DNA of 11,640 nt from Clostridia bacterium. Its GTDB lineage: Bacteria > Bacillota > Clostridia > Monoglobales > Monoglobaceae. The translations under genes were made by a program, and so were the position numbers. The DNA lies in the NCBI GenBank assembly GCA_900769795.1, contig CAAGHZ010000058.1:1-11640 (forward strand). Direction: 5' to 3'. Of the stretch, positions 1 through 7,386 are shown piece by piece. The notes under the pieces are model-generated. The model saw only the letters and a program-made list of their open reading frames with translations, was not told the DNA's origin and did no database searches. Every line of letters starts with the position of its first letter. Within the stretch, counting starts at the first letter, position 1.

Positions 1-276
1 AATTCTCTCGATATTTTCTTTTGCCTCTTTGATTTCGGCAACAAGCATTTCCTTAAACTCTTTATCCGTTTCGGGATCATCCATCATCATATTGGCATCG
101 TCGATAGTCTCTTTGTTCTGCTTATACTCGCGATACTTGTCAACGATAGGTGATAAATCAGAATGCTCTTTACAGAGCTTTCTCCACGTTTCCTGGTCTG
201 CAATAACCTCAGGATCACTGATTTTCTGAGCAAGTTCTTCAAACTGTTGCTCTATAAACGAAAGTTTCTCAAACAT
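1..276 (-). CDS. prfA: Peptide chain release factor 1 (RF1), N-terminal part, cut by window edge
   Basis: RF1 ends translation at UAG and UAA codons in the ribosomal A site. Only the first 92 codons are present. The visible part is the helical N-terminal domain. It contains the family-typical stretch SDPEVIADQETWRKL (about residues 21-35), then a charged helical region with MMMDDPETDKEFKEM, which resembles the MMLDDPEMREMA stretch of E. coli RF1. The PxT codon-recognition motif and the GGQ motif would lie beyond the left edge, so RF1 rather than RF2 is judged from the N-terminal sequence alone. The ATG is supported by AAAGGA eight bases upstream. The gene follows prfB by 27 bases and is probably the third gene of a secA-prfB-prfA operon. 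Having prfA directly behind prfB is uncommon; prfA is more often linked to prmC. Confidence 0.9.
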   Translation of the reverse strand, partial: MFEKLSFIEQQFEELAQKISDPEVIADQETWRKLCKEHSDLSPIVDKYREYKQNKETIDDANMMMDDPETDKEFKEMLVAEIKEAKENIERI

Positions 277-284
277 AATTTCTT

Positions 285-302
285 TCCTTTCTGTCCTTTC
301 TG
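285..302 (-). promoter_or_regulatory. Tandemly duplicated ribosome binding site before prfA
   Basis: Reading toward prfA, the 9-base unit CAGAAAGGA occurs twice back to back. The proximal copy puts AAAGGA eight bases before the prfA ATG, a normal distance. The distal copy is nine bases further upstream, just after the prfB stop codon. The duplication is seen directly; a standby or re-initiation role is inference. Confidence 0.5.
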
Positions 303-303
303 A

Positions 304-1417
304 CTATAACTCGCCTCTTGATTTTGCAATCAGGAATGCATTTATAAATCCATCAATATCGCCATCCATTACGGCATTTATATTACCAACCTCAAAATTT
401 GTTCTGTGGTCCTTTGCCATGGTGTATGGATGGAATACATAAGAGCGAATCTGACTTCCCCAGCCGATTTCCATCTGCACACCCTTGAGGTCATCTATCT
501 TTTCTTTCTGCTCACGCTCTGCAATCTCAATAAGTTTGGATTTCAGCATCTTCATAGCCGTCTCACGGTTTTTGTGCTGAGAGCGCTCATTCTGACAGGT
601 AACAACCACGCCCGTTGGCAAGTGAGTGATACGTATTGCCGACTCGGTCTTGTTGATGTGCTGACCGCCCGCACCGCTTGAGCGGTAGGTGTCAACCTTT
701 AAGTCATCAGGGTTTATCTGCACATCTATGTCATCCTCTATCTCGGGCATAACCTCCGCTGATGCAAAAGATGTATGACGCCTTGCTGCCGAATCAAAAG
801 GAGAGATACGCACAAGCCTGTGTACGCCTTTTTCCGCCTTGGCATAGCCATAGGCGTTGAGCCCCTCGACCAAAAAGGTAATACTTTTAAGACCGGCTTC
901 TTCTCCGTCTAAAAAGTCAAGAGTTTCTACTTTAAACCCTTTTCGCTCTGCCCAACGGGTATACATACGATAGAGCATCTCGCACCAGTCCTGCGCCTCG
1001 GTGCCGCCCGCACCTGCATGCAGGGTGATGATGGCGTTATTCTTGTCATACTTACCCGAGAGCATAGTCTCAAGTTTCATATTTTCAAGATTCTCGCAAA
1101 GAGTTTTATAGCCGCCCTTTACCTCATCAAGTACGCTCTCGTCGTTTTCTTCAAGGGCAAGTTCCACAAGGGTGCATAAATCCTCCCACAAAGATTTAAG
1201 AGCATCATATCTTGAAAGTTTATCCCGAAGACCTTTAATCTTCTGCATAACCTTTCCTGCTGCCTCCATATCGTCATAAAAGGATGGCTCCATACTCTGT
1301 GTCTCCAAGGCATCGAGTTCTGCCTGAGTCTTTTCTATGCTAAAGTGAATCCCTCAAATCTGTTATATCCTTTTCCATTCCGTCAAGGCCCTGCTTGTAC
1401 TCGTCAAAAGCTATCAC
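304..1417 (-). CDS. prfB: Peptide chain release factor 2 (RF2), expressed by +1 programmed frameshift
   Basis: RF2 releases nascent peptides at UGA and UAA codons. The gene needs a +1 frameshift. A 25-codon leader from GTG (1417-1415) ends in LRDSL followed by an in-frame TAG (1342-1340). Slipping from CTT to the +1 frame continues at AGC (1341) and gives 370 residues. In that product the codon-recognition tripeptide SPF falls at 205-207 and the catalytic GGQ at 250-252, the same numbers as in E. coli RF2, and the leader is also 25 residues as in E. coli. This confirms both start and shift site. AAGGA lies nine bases before the GTG. The leader lies 36 bases after secA and prfA follows 27 bases downstream. 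The +1 frame alone has no good start: it opens after a TGA at 1356-1354 and offers only a TTG at 1308 without a strong SD. The stop codon at the shift site is UAG rather than the expected UGA, which is the odd point. The gene's own stop is also TAG. Confidence 0.95.
1339..1355 (-). promoter_or_regulatory. prfB programmed +1 frameshift site with UAG stop
   Basis: In the message the site reads GAGGG (internal Shine-Dalgarno-like, 1355-1351), five spacer bases, CUU (1345-1343), UAG (1342-1340), then C. It matches the classical RF2 site (SD-like stimulator, slippery CUU, stop, C) except that UGA is replaced by UAG. The stimulator is also weaker and slightly further from CUU than the AGGGGG of E. 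coli. Relative to CUUUGAC two adjacent bases differ (GA to AG), so a single-base read error does not explain it. After the shift residue 26 is Ser instead of the usual Asp. Confidence 0.85.
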
Positions 1418-1453
1418 ATTATCACTTCCTTAAGATAATTTTATATCCGTCAA

Positions 1454-4216
1454 CTATGCATTTTCTTTGTCAATGCAACAGTTTTTATACTTCTTTCCGC
1501 TGCCGCATGGGCAAGGATCATTTCTGCCGATCTTGGTAACGTTTCTTACAGGTTTTTTCTGCACTGTACCGTCCGAGCCATGATTCTCTGCAACAGGCTT
1601 TGCAACCTGAGTTCTCTCAATCTTGCTTTGAGGCACTGCATGGAAGAGATACTTGACAGTATCCTCTTTGAGCGATGCAATCATCTCGTCAAACATATCC
1701 ATTGCCTCAAACTTATACTCAATAACCGGGTCTCTCTGGGCGTATGCTCTAAGGTTGATTCCCTGACGCAACTGTTCCATATTGTCGATGTGGTCCATCC
1801 ACTTCTGATCAACAACACGAAGAAGAATAACCCTCTCCACATCACGCATTGCATCGCCAAACTCGGTTTCTTTGCTCTCATACTTCTCGGTTGCATATTC
1901 TACAAGACGCTCTTTAAGGCTCTCTCTTGTCATATGGTCAATCTCATGCTCGCTATAATTAAAGGTCTCATCACTCAGTTCACCAAACACTGCTGTCATA
2001 TGGTCTTTAAGAGCAGCAAAATCCCATTCTTCAGGGATATCCGACACCGCAGAGTAACGCGCAACAATTCCGTCTATGGTATCGTTTATCATCTTAATGA
2101 TGAAACTGCGCATATCCTCTCCGCCAAGGACCCTGTCTCTCTGCTCGTATATCATTTCGCGCTGCTGATTGTTCACATCATCATACTGAAGCACATGGCG
2201 TCTTATATCAAAGTTTCTGCCCTCAACTCTCTGTTGAGCAGTCTCTATAGTATTGCTAAGCATCTTGCTCTCGATGGCATCGTCATCATTCATACCGAGG
2301 GTTTCCATTACGCGGCTTATGCGCTCGGGTGCAAAGAGCCTCATAAGATCATCCTCAAGGGAGAGATAGAACTTAGACTTACCAACATCACCCTGTCTGC
2401 CGCTTCGGCCCCTGAGCTGATTGTCGATACGTCTGCTCTCGTGGCGCTCGGTACCAATAATATAAAGTCCGCCCGCCTCTAAAACCTTTTCCTGCTCAGG
2501 TGCAATCTGCTCTTTGTATTTATTATAAAGATCACGATATACCTGTCTTGCATTTAAAATCTCTTCGTTATCGGTCTCAGCAAAACCTGTTGCCTGAACA
2601 ATCATCTCATCGCTAAAGCCCTGTTTTTCCATCTCGGCCTTTGCCATAAACTCGGCATTACCGCCAAGGACAATATCAGTACCTCTACCTGCCATGTTGG
2701 TGGCAATCGTAACCGCACCGAGTTTACCTGCCTGAGCAACAATCTCCGCCTCTTTATCGTGAAACTTTGCGTTGAGCACATTATGAGCAATACCACGCTT
2801 CTTTAAGAGTTTACTGAGCACCTCTGATTTTTCAATGGACACAGTACCAATAAGCACAGGCTGACCAACTGCGTGTGCCTTTTCTACTTCGCCTATTACG
2901 GCGTTGTATTTTGAGAGTTCGGTTTTATAGATACTGTCAGGCAAATCAACTCTCAAAAGCGGCTTGTTAGTTGGGATAACCACAACATCAAGACTGTAAA
3001 TTTCCTGGAACTCTTCTTCCTCTGTCTGGGCTGTACCTGTCATACCCGAGAGTTTATCATAAAGCCTGAAGAAGTTCTGGAAGGTGATAGTCGCAAGAGT
3101 CTTACTTTCGTTTTCTACCTTTACGCCCTCTTTTGCCTCTATTGCCTGATGAAGACCGTCACTGTAACGTCTGCCAAGCATCATACGGCCTGTAAACTCA
3201 TCAACTATTATAATCTGTCCGTCTCTTACAACATAATCTTTGTCTCTCTTCATTACGCCGATTGCTTTAATCGCCTGATTGATATGGTGAGAGATTGTCA
3301 TATTCTCAGGGTCGGTAAGGTTTTCAATATTAAACGCCGCTTCTGCTTTTCTTACACCATTGGCGGTGAGTATGGCAGTGTGCGCCTTTTCGTCTACGAT
3401 ATAATCGTAGTTGTCAAACTCGCTATCCTCTTCTACCTCTACTTTCGAATCGGTCTCTACTACCTTCTTGAATTTAAGTGTCTTTGCAAAGCGGTCTGCC
3501 TGAACATAAAGGTCGGTAGACTTGTCGCCCACACCCGATATAATAAGAGGGGTTCTTGCCTCGTCTATGAGTATACTGTCCACCTCGTCCACTATGGCAA
3601 AGGCGTGGCCTCTTTGAACCTTGTTCTCGGCATAGATAACCATATTGTCACGAAGATAGTCAAAGCCCATCTCGTTGTTTGTACCATAGGTTATATCCGC
3701 AGCATATGCAATTTTTCTTTCTTCGTTTTTCTTCTCGTGGATTATAAGGCCAACACTGAGCCCTAAGAAGTTATATAATTTGCCCATCCACTCGCTGTCA
3801 CGCTTGGCAAGGTAGTCATTTACAGTTACGATATGGACCCCTCTGCCTGTCAGGGCGTTAAGATATGCAGGTAGGGTTGCCACGAGGGTTTTACCCTCGC
3901 CTGTTTTCATCTCGGCAATTCTGCCCTGATGCAAAACAATGCCACCTACAATCTGCACGGGGAAGTGCTTCATACCAAGTACTCTCCAGGATGCCTCACG
4001 GCATACTGCAAAGGCTTCAGGCAAAATATCATCGACAGTCTCCCCATTTTGGAGCCTTTCTTTAAACTCATCGGTTTTGGCACGAAGTTCTGCATCTGTT
4101 TTGCTCTGCATTTCTTCATCCAGCGCAAGAACAGACTCCATAATAGGATAAATCTTTTTAAGTTCTCTGTCACTGTATGTGCCGATGATTTTCTCAACAA
4201 TATCTTTAAATCCCAT
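1454..4216 (-). CDS. secA: Preprotein translocase ATPase SecA
   Basis: SecA is the cytoplasmic motor that drives secretory preproteins through the SecYEG channel using ATP. The 920-residue protein is of normal length and shows the full domain order. Nucleotide-binding domain 1 has the Walker A MKTGEGKT (about 103-110) and the DEVD box (210-213) in VDEVDSILIDEARTPL. The preprotein-crosslinking region is inserted next. Nucleotide-binding domain 2 has TNMAGRGTDI and LRGRSGRQGD. The helical wing and scaffold follow. A C-terminal zinc/SecB-type tail has Cys902, Cys904, Cys913 and Cys914 within GRNDPCPCGSG and KKYKNCC. The ATG is preceded by AGAGGA about 11 bases upstream. It has its own promoter about 80 bases upstream and is probably co-transcribed with prfB and prfA. 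The stop is TAG. Nothing suggests an accessory SecA2: all motor motifs and the zinc tail are intact. Confidence 0.98.
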   Translation of the reverse strand: MGFKDIVEKIIGTYSDRELKKIYPIMESVLALDEEMQSKTDAELRAKTDEFKERLQNGETVDDILPEAFAVCREASWRVLGMKHFPVQIVGGIVLHQGRIAEMKTGEGKTLVATLPAYLNALTGRGVHIVTVNDYLAKRDSEWMGKLYNFLGLSVGLIIHEKKNEERKIAYAADITYGTNNEMGFDYLRDNMVIYAENKVQRGHAFAIVDEVDSILIDEARTPLIISGVGDKSTDLYVQADRFAKTLKFKKVVETDSKVEVEEDSEFDNYDYIVDEKAHTAILTANGVRKAEAAFNIENLTDPENMTISHHINQAIKAIGVMKRDKDYVVRDGQIIIVDEFTGRMMLGRRYSDGLHQAIEAKEGVKVENESKTLATITFQNFFRLYDKLSGMTGTAQTEEEEFQEIYSLDVVVIPTNKPLLRVDLPDSIYKTELSKYNAVIGEVEKAHAVGQPVLIGTVSIEKSEVLSKLLKKRGIAHNVLNAKFHDKEAEIVAQAGKLGAVTIATNMAGRGTDIVLGGNAEFMAKAEMEKQGFSDEMIVQATGFAETDNEEILNARQVYRDLYNKYKEQIAPEQEKVLEAGGLYIIGTERHESRRIDNQLRGRSGRQGDVGKSKFYLSLEDDLMRLFAPERISRVMETLGMNDDDAIESKMLSNTIETAQQRVEGRNFDIRRHVLQYDDVNNQQREMIYEQRDRVLGGEDMRSFIIKMINDTIDGIVARYSAVSDIPEEWDFAALKDHMTAVFGELSDETFNYSEHEIDHMTRESLKERLVEYATEKYESKETEFGDAMRDVERVILLRVVDQKWMDHIDNMEQLRQGINLRAYAQRDPVIEYKFEAMDMFDEMIASLKEDTVKYLFHAVPQSKIERTQVAKPVAENHGSDGTVQKKPVRNVTKIGRNDPCPCGSGKKYKNCCIDKENA

Positions 4217-4294
4217 ATTGATTTCATTCCTCTCAAAATAAAGCTTTGTTCACGCTATGTTTACATACATAACCCCATTTTAGCTTATCCTGAT

Positions 4295-4323
4295 ATTATA
4301 CCACTTTTTTTATGTATTTGCAA
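4295..4323 (-). promoter_or_regulatory. Sigma-A-type promoter of secA
   Basis: A -35 element TTGCAA (4323-4318), a 17-base spacer and a perfect -10 TATAAT (4300-4295) point toward secA. Transcription would start near 4288 and give a leader of about 70 bases. That leader contains a small 7-bp hairpin (4254-4273, loop of six) of unknown meaning. The 131-base gap between the permease gene and secA holds nothing else that I can recognise, and no convincing terminator. Confidence 0.75.
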
Positions 4324-4347
4324 GAAAAATATTCTATTTAGCATACT

Positions 4348-5229
4348 CTATCTGTCCTTACCGATATTGAGTAAAACTATTGCCGCAACTATCATTAAAA
4401 TTCCTATAATTATCGACAAACTAAGCGCTTCTTCATACATAAGTATTCCAAGCACGGTTGCCGTCATAGGCTCTGCCGATGCCATAATCGACGACTTGCC
4501 TGCAGGAGTCTTGCTAAGACCCGTTGTGTATAAAAGATATGGTGCAAAAACCGTTACAAAACCAAGTCCCAGAAGTTCTGCAACAAGATTTGTATTTATA
4601 TTATTACCCAAAACACTTATTATCTCTATAGGATTACACATTAATATTGTTGCAACTGCTCCAAATGTAAACGCATATAACGTCACTGTTATTGGAGAGT
4701 ATTTTAAAAGGGCATTCTTGCCGATTATACTATAGAGAGCATAAGCCACGCCGGAGCCAAGTCCAAAGAGCACGCCTGATATCGACATCCCCTCGGAAGA
4801 AAATCCCGAGACTGCAACACATCCCCCAAATGCAAGTACAAGAGCAATTCCTTTTTTCAGCGTAAATTTTTCTTTATAGAACACCACAGATGAAATAAGC
4901 ACCCATATCGGTGCAGTGTATAAAAGAATCGACGCCGCACCCATTGATATTCTTATTATTGCCGAAAAATACAACCAACTCATCAAAAGCACGCTCAGGA
5001 CTCCCATTCCCACAAAGAGATGTACGTCTTTTAACGATACTTTGAAGAGTTTTATATCCTTTACTACCGCAAATGCGGCAATCATAACAACGCCTATAAT
5101 CAGGCGTAGTGCCGAAATCTGCATAGAGGTGAAGTTATATTCATTCAATGTGCGCACAAAAATCCCCATTGTGCCCCACAATATGCCTGCTGCAATGATA
5201 AATAGTGAAAATATTTTGCTTTTGTTCAT
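4348..5229 (-). CDS. EamA-family (DMT superfamily) permease, substrate unknown
   Basis: This is a 293-residue integral membrane protein with about ten hydrophobic segments and the two-repeat layout of EamA/drug-metabolite transporters. The first repeat starts at residue 7 with a glycine-rich helix (AAGILWGTMGIFVRTL). The second starts near 150 (GVLFGLGSGVAYALYSIIGK) and ends with the family-typical ASAEPMTATVLGILMYEE (about 250-267). Relatives export amino acids, nucleotides or toxic metabolites, but the sequence does not fix the substrate. The rhamnose transporter RhaT also belongs to the DMT superfamily and rhaBA is nearby, but this protein is shorter than RhaT and is EamA-type, so I do not call it RhaT. 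The ATG has AGGAG seven bases upstream. That site starts three bases after the intrinsic terminator of gatD, leaving no room for an own promoter in between. The stop is TAG. Confidence 0.88.
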   Translation of the reverse strand: MNKSKIFSLFIIAAGILWGTMGIFVRTLNEYNFTSMQISALRLIIGVVMIAAFAVVKDIKLFKVSLKDVHLFVGMGVLSVLLMSWLYFSAIIRISMGAASILLYTAPIWVLISSVVFYKEKFTLKKGIALVLAFGGCVAVSGFSSEGMSISGVLFGLGSGVAYALYSIIGKNALLKYSPITVTLYAFTFGAVATILMCNPIEIISVLGNNINTNLVAELLGLGFVTVFAPYLLYTTGLSKTPAGKSSIMASAEPMTATVLGILMYEEALSLSIIIGILMIVAAIVLLNIGKDR

Positions 5230-5244
5230 GATAATTCTCCTGCT

Positions 5245-5271
5245 AAAAAGCGGTGCATAGCACCGCTTTTT
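5245..5271 (-). terminator. Intrinsic terminator after gatD, abutting the permease RBS
   Basis: A perfect 12-bp inverted repeat (AAAAAGCGGTGC and its complement) with a 3-base loop has a 7-bp GC-rich core and ends in five T residues. It begins five bases after the gatD stop codon. Because of the A run on the other arm it could also work in the opposite direction, but no plus-strand gene is present. Its last base is three bases before the AGGAG of the next gene. Confidence 0.88.
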
Positions 5272-5276
5272 CGTCT

Positions 5277-6014
5277 TTATTTATTTACAACAAATCTTTT
5301 AACTATCTGCTCATTCGCTGCGTTTTCAAGTGTATCATCAAGAATTTCAAGTTCTGTAAAATCAGAATATTTGCCCTTTAGCGCCGCATTTAGCAGATAA
5401 TCACACAGCATAGGATTTTTAGGAAGCAACGGCCCGTGAAGGTTTGTTGCCACCACATTTTTGTACACTAAACCCTCACATGAGCAATCATCTGTGTTGC
5501 CAAAGCCGACAACAACTCTGCCAAGAGGCGTATACTTTCCTATATCAGTTCTTGACGGATGATTTTCAAAGCCAACTATTTTCTGCGTGAATAATTCCGA
5601 TTCTAAAACTACATTACCGATAAGGCGCTTTTCGTTAAACTCGGCACTTATATCAAGAACTCCAAGTCCGTCGACTCTGCCGCCTGCAGTCATATAATAG
5701 TTTCCAAGCATCTGGAAACCGCCGCAAGTTGCAAGCATAACTCCACCATCTTCAACATAGGCTTTAATCTTTTCCGCCTTTTCTCTCAGGTGGTCGCAGA
5801 CTATATCCTGCTCTCTGTCAGAGCCACCGCCAAGGTAGATTATATCAGCATCTTCAATGCTAAAATCGCCGTTTTTGCTTGTAACCTCTATAACCTCTGT
5901 TTCAACTCCGCGAAGCTTAAGTCTTGTTTTAAGAGCCGCAATATTGCCCTTATCTCCGTACAGATTTAAAAGGTCGGGATACAGATGAATAATTCTGATT
6001 ATTTTATCACTCAT
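5277..6014 (-). CDS. gatD: Lipid II isoglutaminyl synthase, glutamine amidotransferase subunit GatD
   Basis: GatD hydrolyses glutamine and passes ammonia to MurT, which amidates the alpha-carboxylate of D-Glu in the lipid II stem peptide. The 245-residue protein is a class I, CobB/CobQ-type amidotransferase. It shows the nucleophile Cys97 in MLATCGGFQMLG (about 93-104) and His193 in TNLHGPLLPKN (about 190-200). Further family motifs are HLYPDLLNLYGDKGN (10-24), LGGGSDREQD (61-70) and FENHPSRT (149-156). I chose the ATG at 6014 because it overlaps the murT stop by eight bases, has GGAGG eight bases upstream, and begins MSDKIIRIIHLYPD, the usual GatD start. A start 13 codons upstream lies inside murT and adds no conserved sequence. 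The overlap implies translational coupling to murT, as expected for a 1:1 complex. Confidence 0.95.
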   Translation of the reverse strand: MSDKIIRIIHLYPDLLNLYGDKGNIAALKTRLKLRGVETEVIEVTSKNGDFSIEDADIIYLGGGSDREQDIVCDHLREKAEKIKAYVEDGGVMLATCGGFQMLGNYYMTAGGRVDGLGVLDISAEFNEKRLIGNVVLESELFTQKIVGFENHPSRTDIGKYTPLGRVVVGFGNTDDCSCEGLVYKNVVATNLHGPLLPKNPMLCDYLLNAALKGKYSDFTELEILDDTLENAANEQIVKRFVVNK

Positions 6015-7353
6015 TTTCTGCACCTCCGACTTCCGCTTTCTTCTCCATATCAAGAAGCGTCTCTTGGGTGGAAAATAGCATTGTATAGTTTACAAGAACA
6101 TAGCAAACCTCTGCATCTGTCCGTACAGCACGCTCTATAAGGCTCTTTATATTCCTTGAGACATTATCAGGTGTTATGCCTGAGTATTTAAATCTGAGCG
6201 CAAGGTCATAAAGTCTCACACCCGATACAGATAGGGTGCTCAGGTTGTTGTCCTTTAATTTTTCAAAATCAACATCCCATATCCAGGAAACATCCTGTCC
6301 GTCGCTTGGTGCATCGTTTACTGCGATTATAACATCTTTTTTGCGCTTATCCAGCATTACCGTCTGTATTGCCTGATTAAAGCCTGCAGGGTTTTTTGCA
6401 AGGTTTAAAATTACGGGCTTTTTGAGGTTAAAAAGTTCCATTCTTCCCGCCTGAGGCTTATAGTCTGAGAGTATCTCGTTAAATCCGTCGGTGTTGATTT
6501 CCATAACAGAAAGTGCAGAATACACCGCGAGAATATTGTAGATGTTGTAAAAACCTCTGTAGTTTACATCAATTTTTGCACTGTTGTTGACAGTGAACTT
6601 CATCGAACCTGAAAGGTCAACGTCCGTTGCATCAAAATCAATTTTCGGACGTGCGTTACCGCATTCAGTGCAATAATAATCGCCAAGCTGACTATAATGG
6701 AAGTAATTATACAACTGCTCATGTCCGCACTTTACGCAGAAGTGACCTATCATTGCCTCGTCGGTCTGCGGCAAAACCTGTTCTGAAATACCATAATACT
6801 TAGCATCTCTGCCCTCACCAAACTGAGTGCTGATTGGATCGTCTCCGTTTAATATAAGTTTTACGCCGTCTGCCATAGCGATAGCCTCGTCAATAAGGGC
6901 AGATGTTGTCTCAATCTCTCCGTATCTGTCAAGCTGATCCCTGAAGAGATTGGTGATTACCATAAAATCAGGCTTTATATGCGCAAACACACGTCTGGCG
7001 TACGCTTCGTCTATCTCGAAAACGCCGTAATCTGCCGAAAATTTACCAAACAGATTGCAGGACAATACAAGAGCGTTTGCAACACCGCTTGTCATATTTG
7101 CACCAAGGTTGTTGCAAACAGTTGTGTAGCCACACTTTATAAGCGCACTGTTTAAAAGGTTGTTGGTTGTAGTCTTGCCGTTTGTACCGCAAGTGACAAC
7201 AACACCCTTTTTTATATTCTTTGACAGTATCTTAATTATATCAGGGCAAATCTTCATAGCGATGCTTCCGGGGGTTGATGATGATTTTTTGCCCATCAAT
7301 CTGCCCGCTATCGCCGCCGCTTTTGCCGCCCATATTGCTAGTAACTTTCGCAT
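6007..7353 (-). CDS. murT: Lipid II isoglutaminyl synthase, Mur-ligase-like subunit MurT
   Basis: MurT is the ATP-dependent subunit that activates D-Glu of lipid II for amidation with ammonia from GatD, at the cytoplasmic face of the membrane. The protein has 448 residues. It has a Mur-ligase central domain with the P-loop GTNGKTTT (56-63), followed by ITNLFRDQLDRYGE (about 133-146) and LILNGDDP (about 166-173). A MurT-specific Cys4 zinc ribbon sits at Cys206, Cys209, Cys228 and Cys231. The C-terminal DUF1727 domain carries NDAPSDGQDVSWIWD (about 346-360), which holds the acidic residue thought to complete the GatD catalytic site. The ATG at 7353 was chosen for its GGAG six bases upstream and the MRKLLAIWAAKA start; an in-frame extension of 11 codons has no such support. 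The gene starts 33 bases after rhaA with no terminator between them, and overlaps gatD. Confidence 0.95.
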   Translation of the reverse strand: MRKLLAIWAAKAAAIAGRLMGKKSSSTPGSIAMKICPDIIKILSKNIKKGVVVTCGTNGKTTTNNLLNSALIKCGYTTVCNNLGANMTSGVANALVLSCNLFGKFSADYGVFEIDEAYARRVFAHIKPDFMVITNLFRDQLDRYGEIETTSALIDEAIAMADGVKLILNGDDPISTQFGEGRDAKYYGISEQVLPQTDEAMIGHFCVKCGHEQLYNYFHYSQLGDYYCTECGNARPKIDFDATDVDLSGSMKFTVNNSAKIDVNYRGFYNIYNILAVYSALSVMEINTDGFNEILSDYKPQAGRMELFNLKKPVILNLAKNPAGFNQAIQTVMLDKRKKDVIIAVNDAPSDGQDVSWIWDVDFEKLKDNNLSTLSVSGVRLYDLALRFKYSGITPDNVSRNIKSLIERAVRTDAEVCYVLVNYTMLFSTQETLLDMEKKAEVGGAENE

Positions 7354-7386
7354 TGGATACTCCTTTGTTTTTAGTCTTAAACTCAA

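Noticed and set aside
304..1308. RF2 starting at the TTG at 1308 as a complete 334-residue protein
   Set aside because: It would lack the conserved N-terminal helix, has no good SD, and the upstream 25-codon leader matches RF2 exactly in length and sequence type. The frameshifted reading is far better supported.
1339..1345. UAG in prfB as a sense codon (pyrrolysine or reassigned stop) or as a pseudogene lesion
   Set aside because: Four other genes in the window end normally in TAG, reading through in frame would leave the RF2 frame, and all RF2 motifs downstream are intact in the +1 frame. A frameshift site is the simpler explanation.
1580..2482. 300-codon open frame on the plus strand inside secA
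   Set aside because: It is antisense to an intact, highly conserved part of secA, has no family resemblance, and has the look of a mirror frame (His-, Ile- and Leu-rich). The same holds for other plus-strand frames at 3149-3766, 3929-4735 and 9300-9926.
4261..4278. Five-codon leader peptide (ATG at 4278, stop TAA) in the secA 5' region
   Set aside because: It starts about ten bases after the predicted transcription start, has no adequate SD, and has no arrest-peptide character. Probably chance.
4348..5229. EamA permease as the rhamnose transporter RhaT
   Set aside because: It is separated from rhaBA by murT, gatD and a terminator, is shorter than RhaT, and carries the generic EamA two-repeat signature. 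Proximity alone is not enough.
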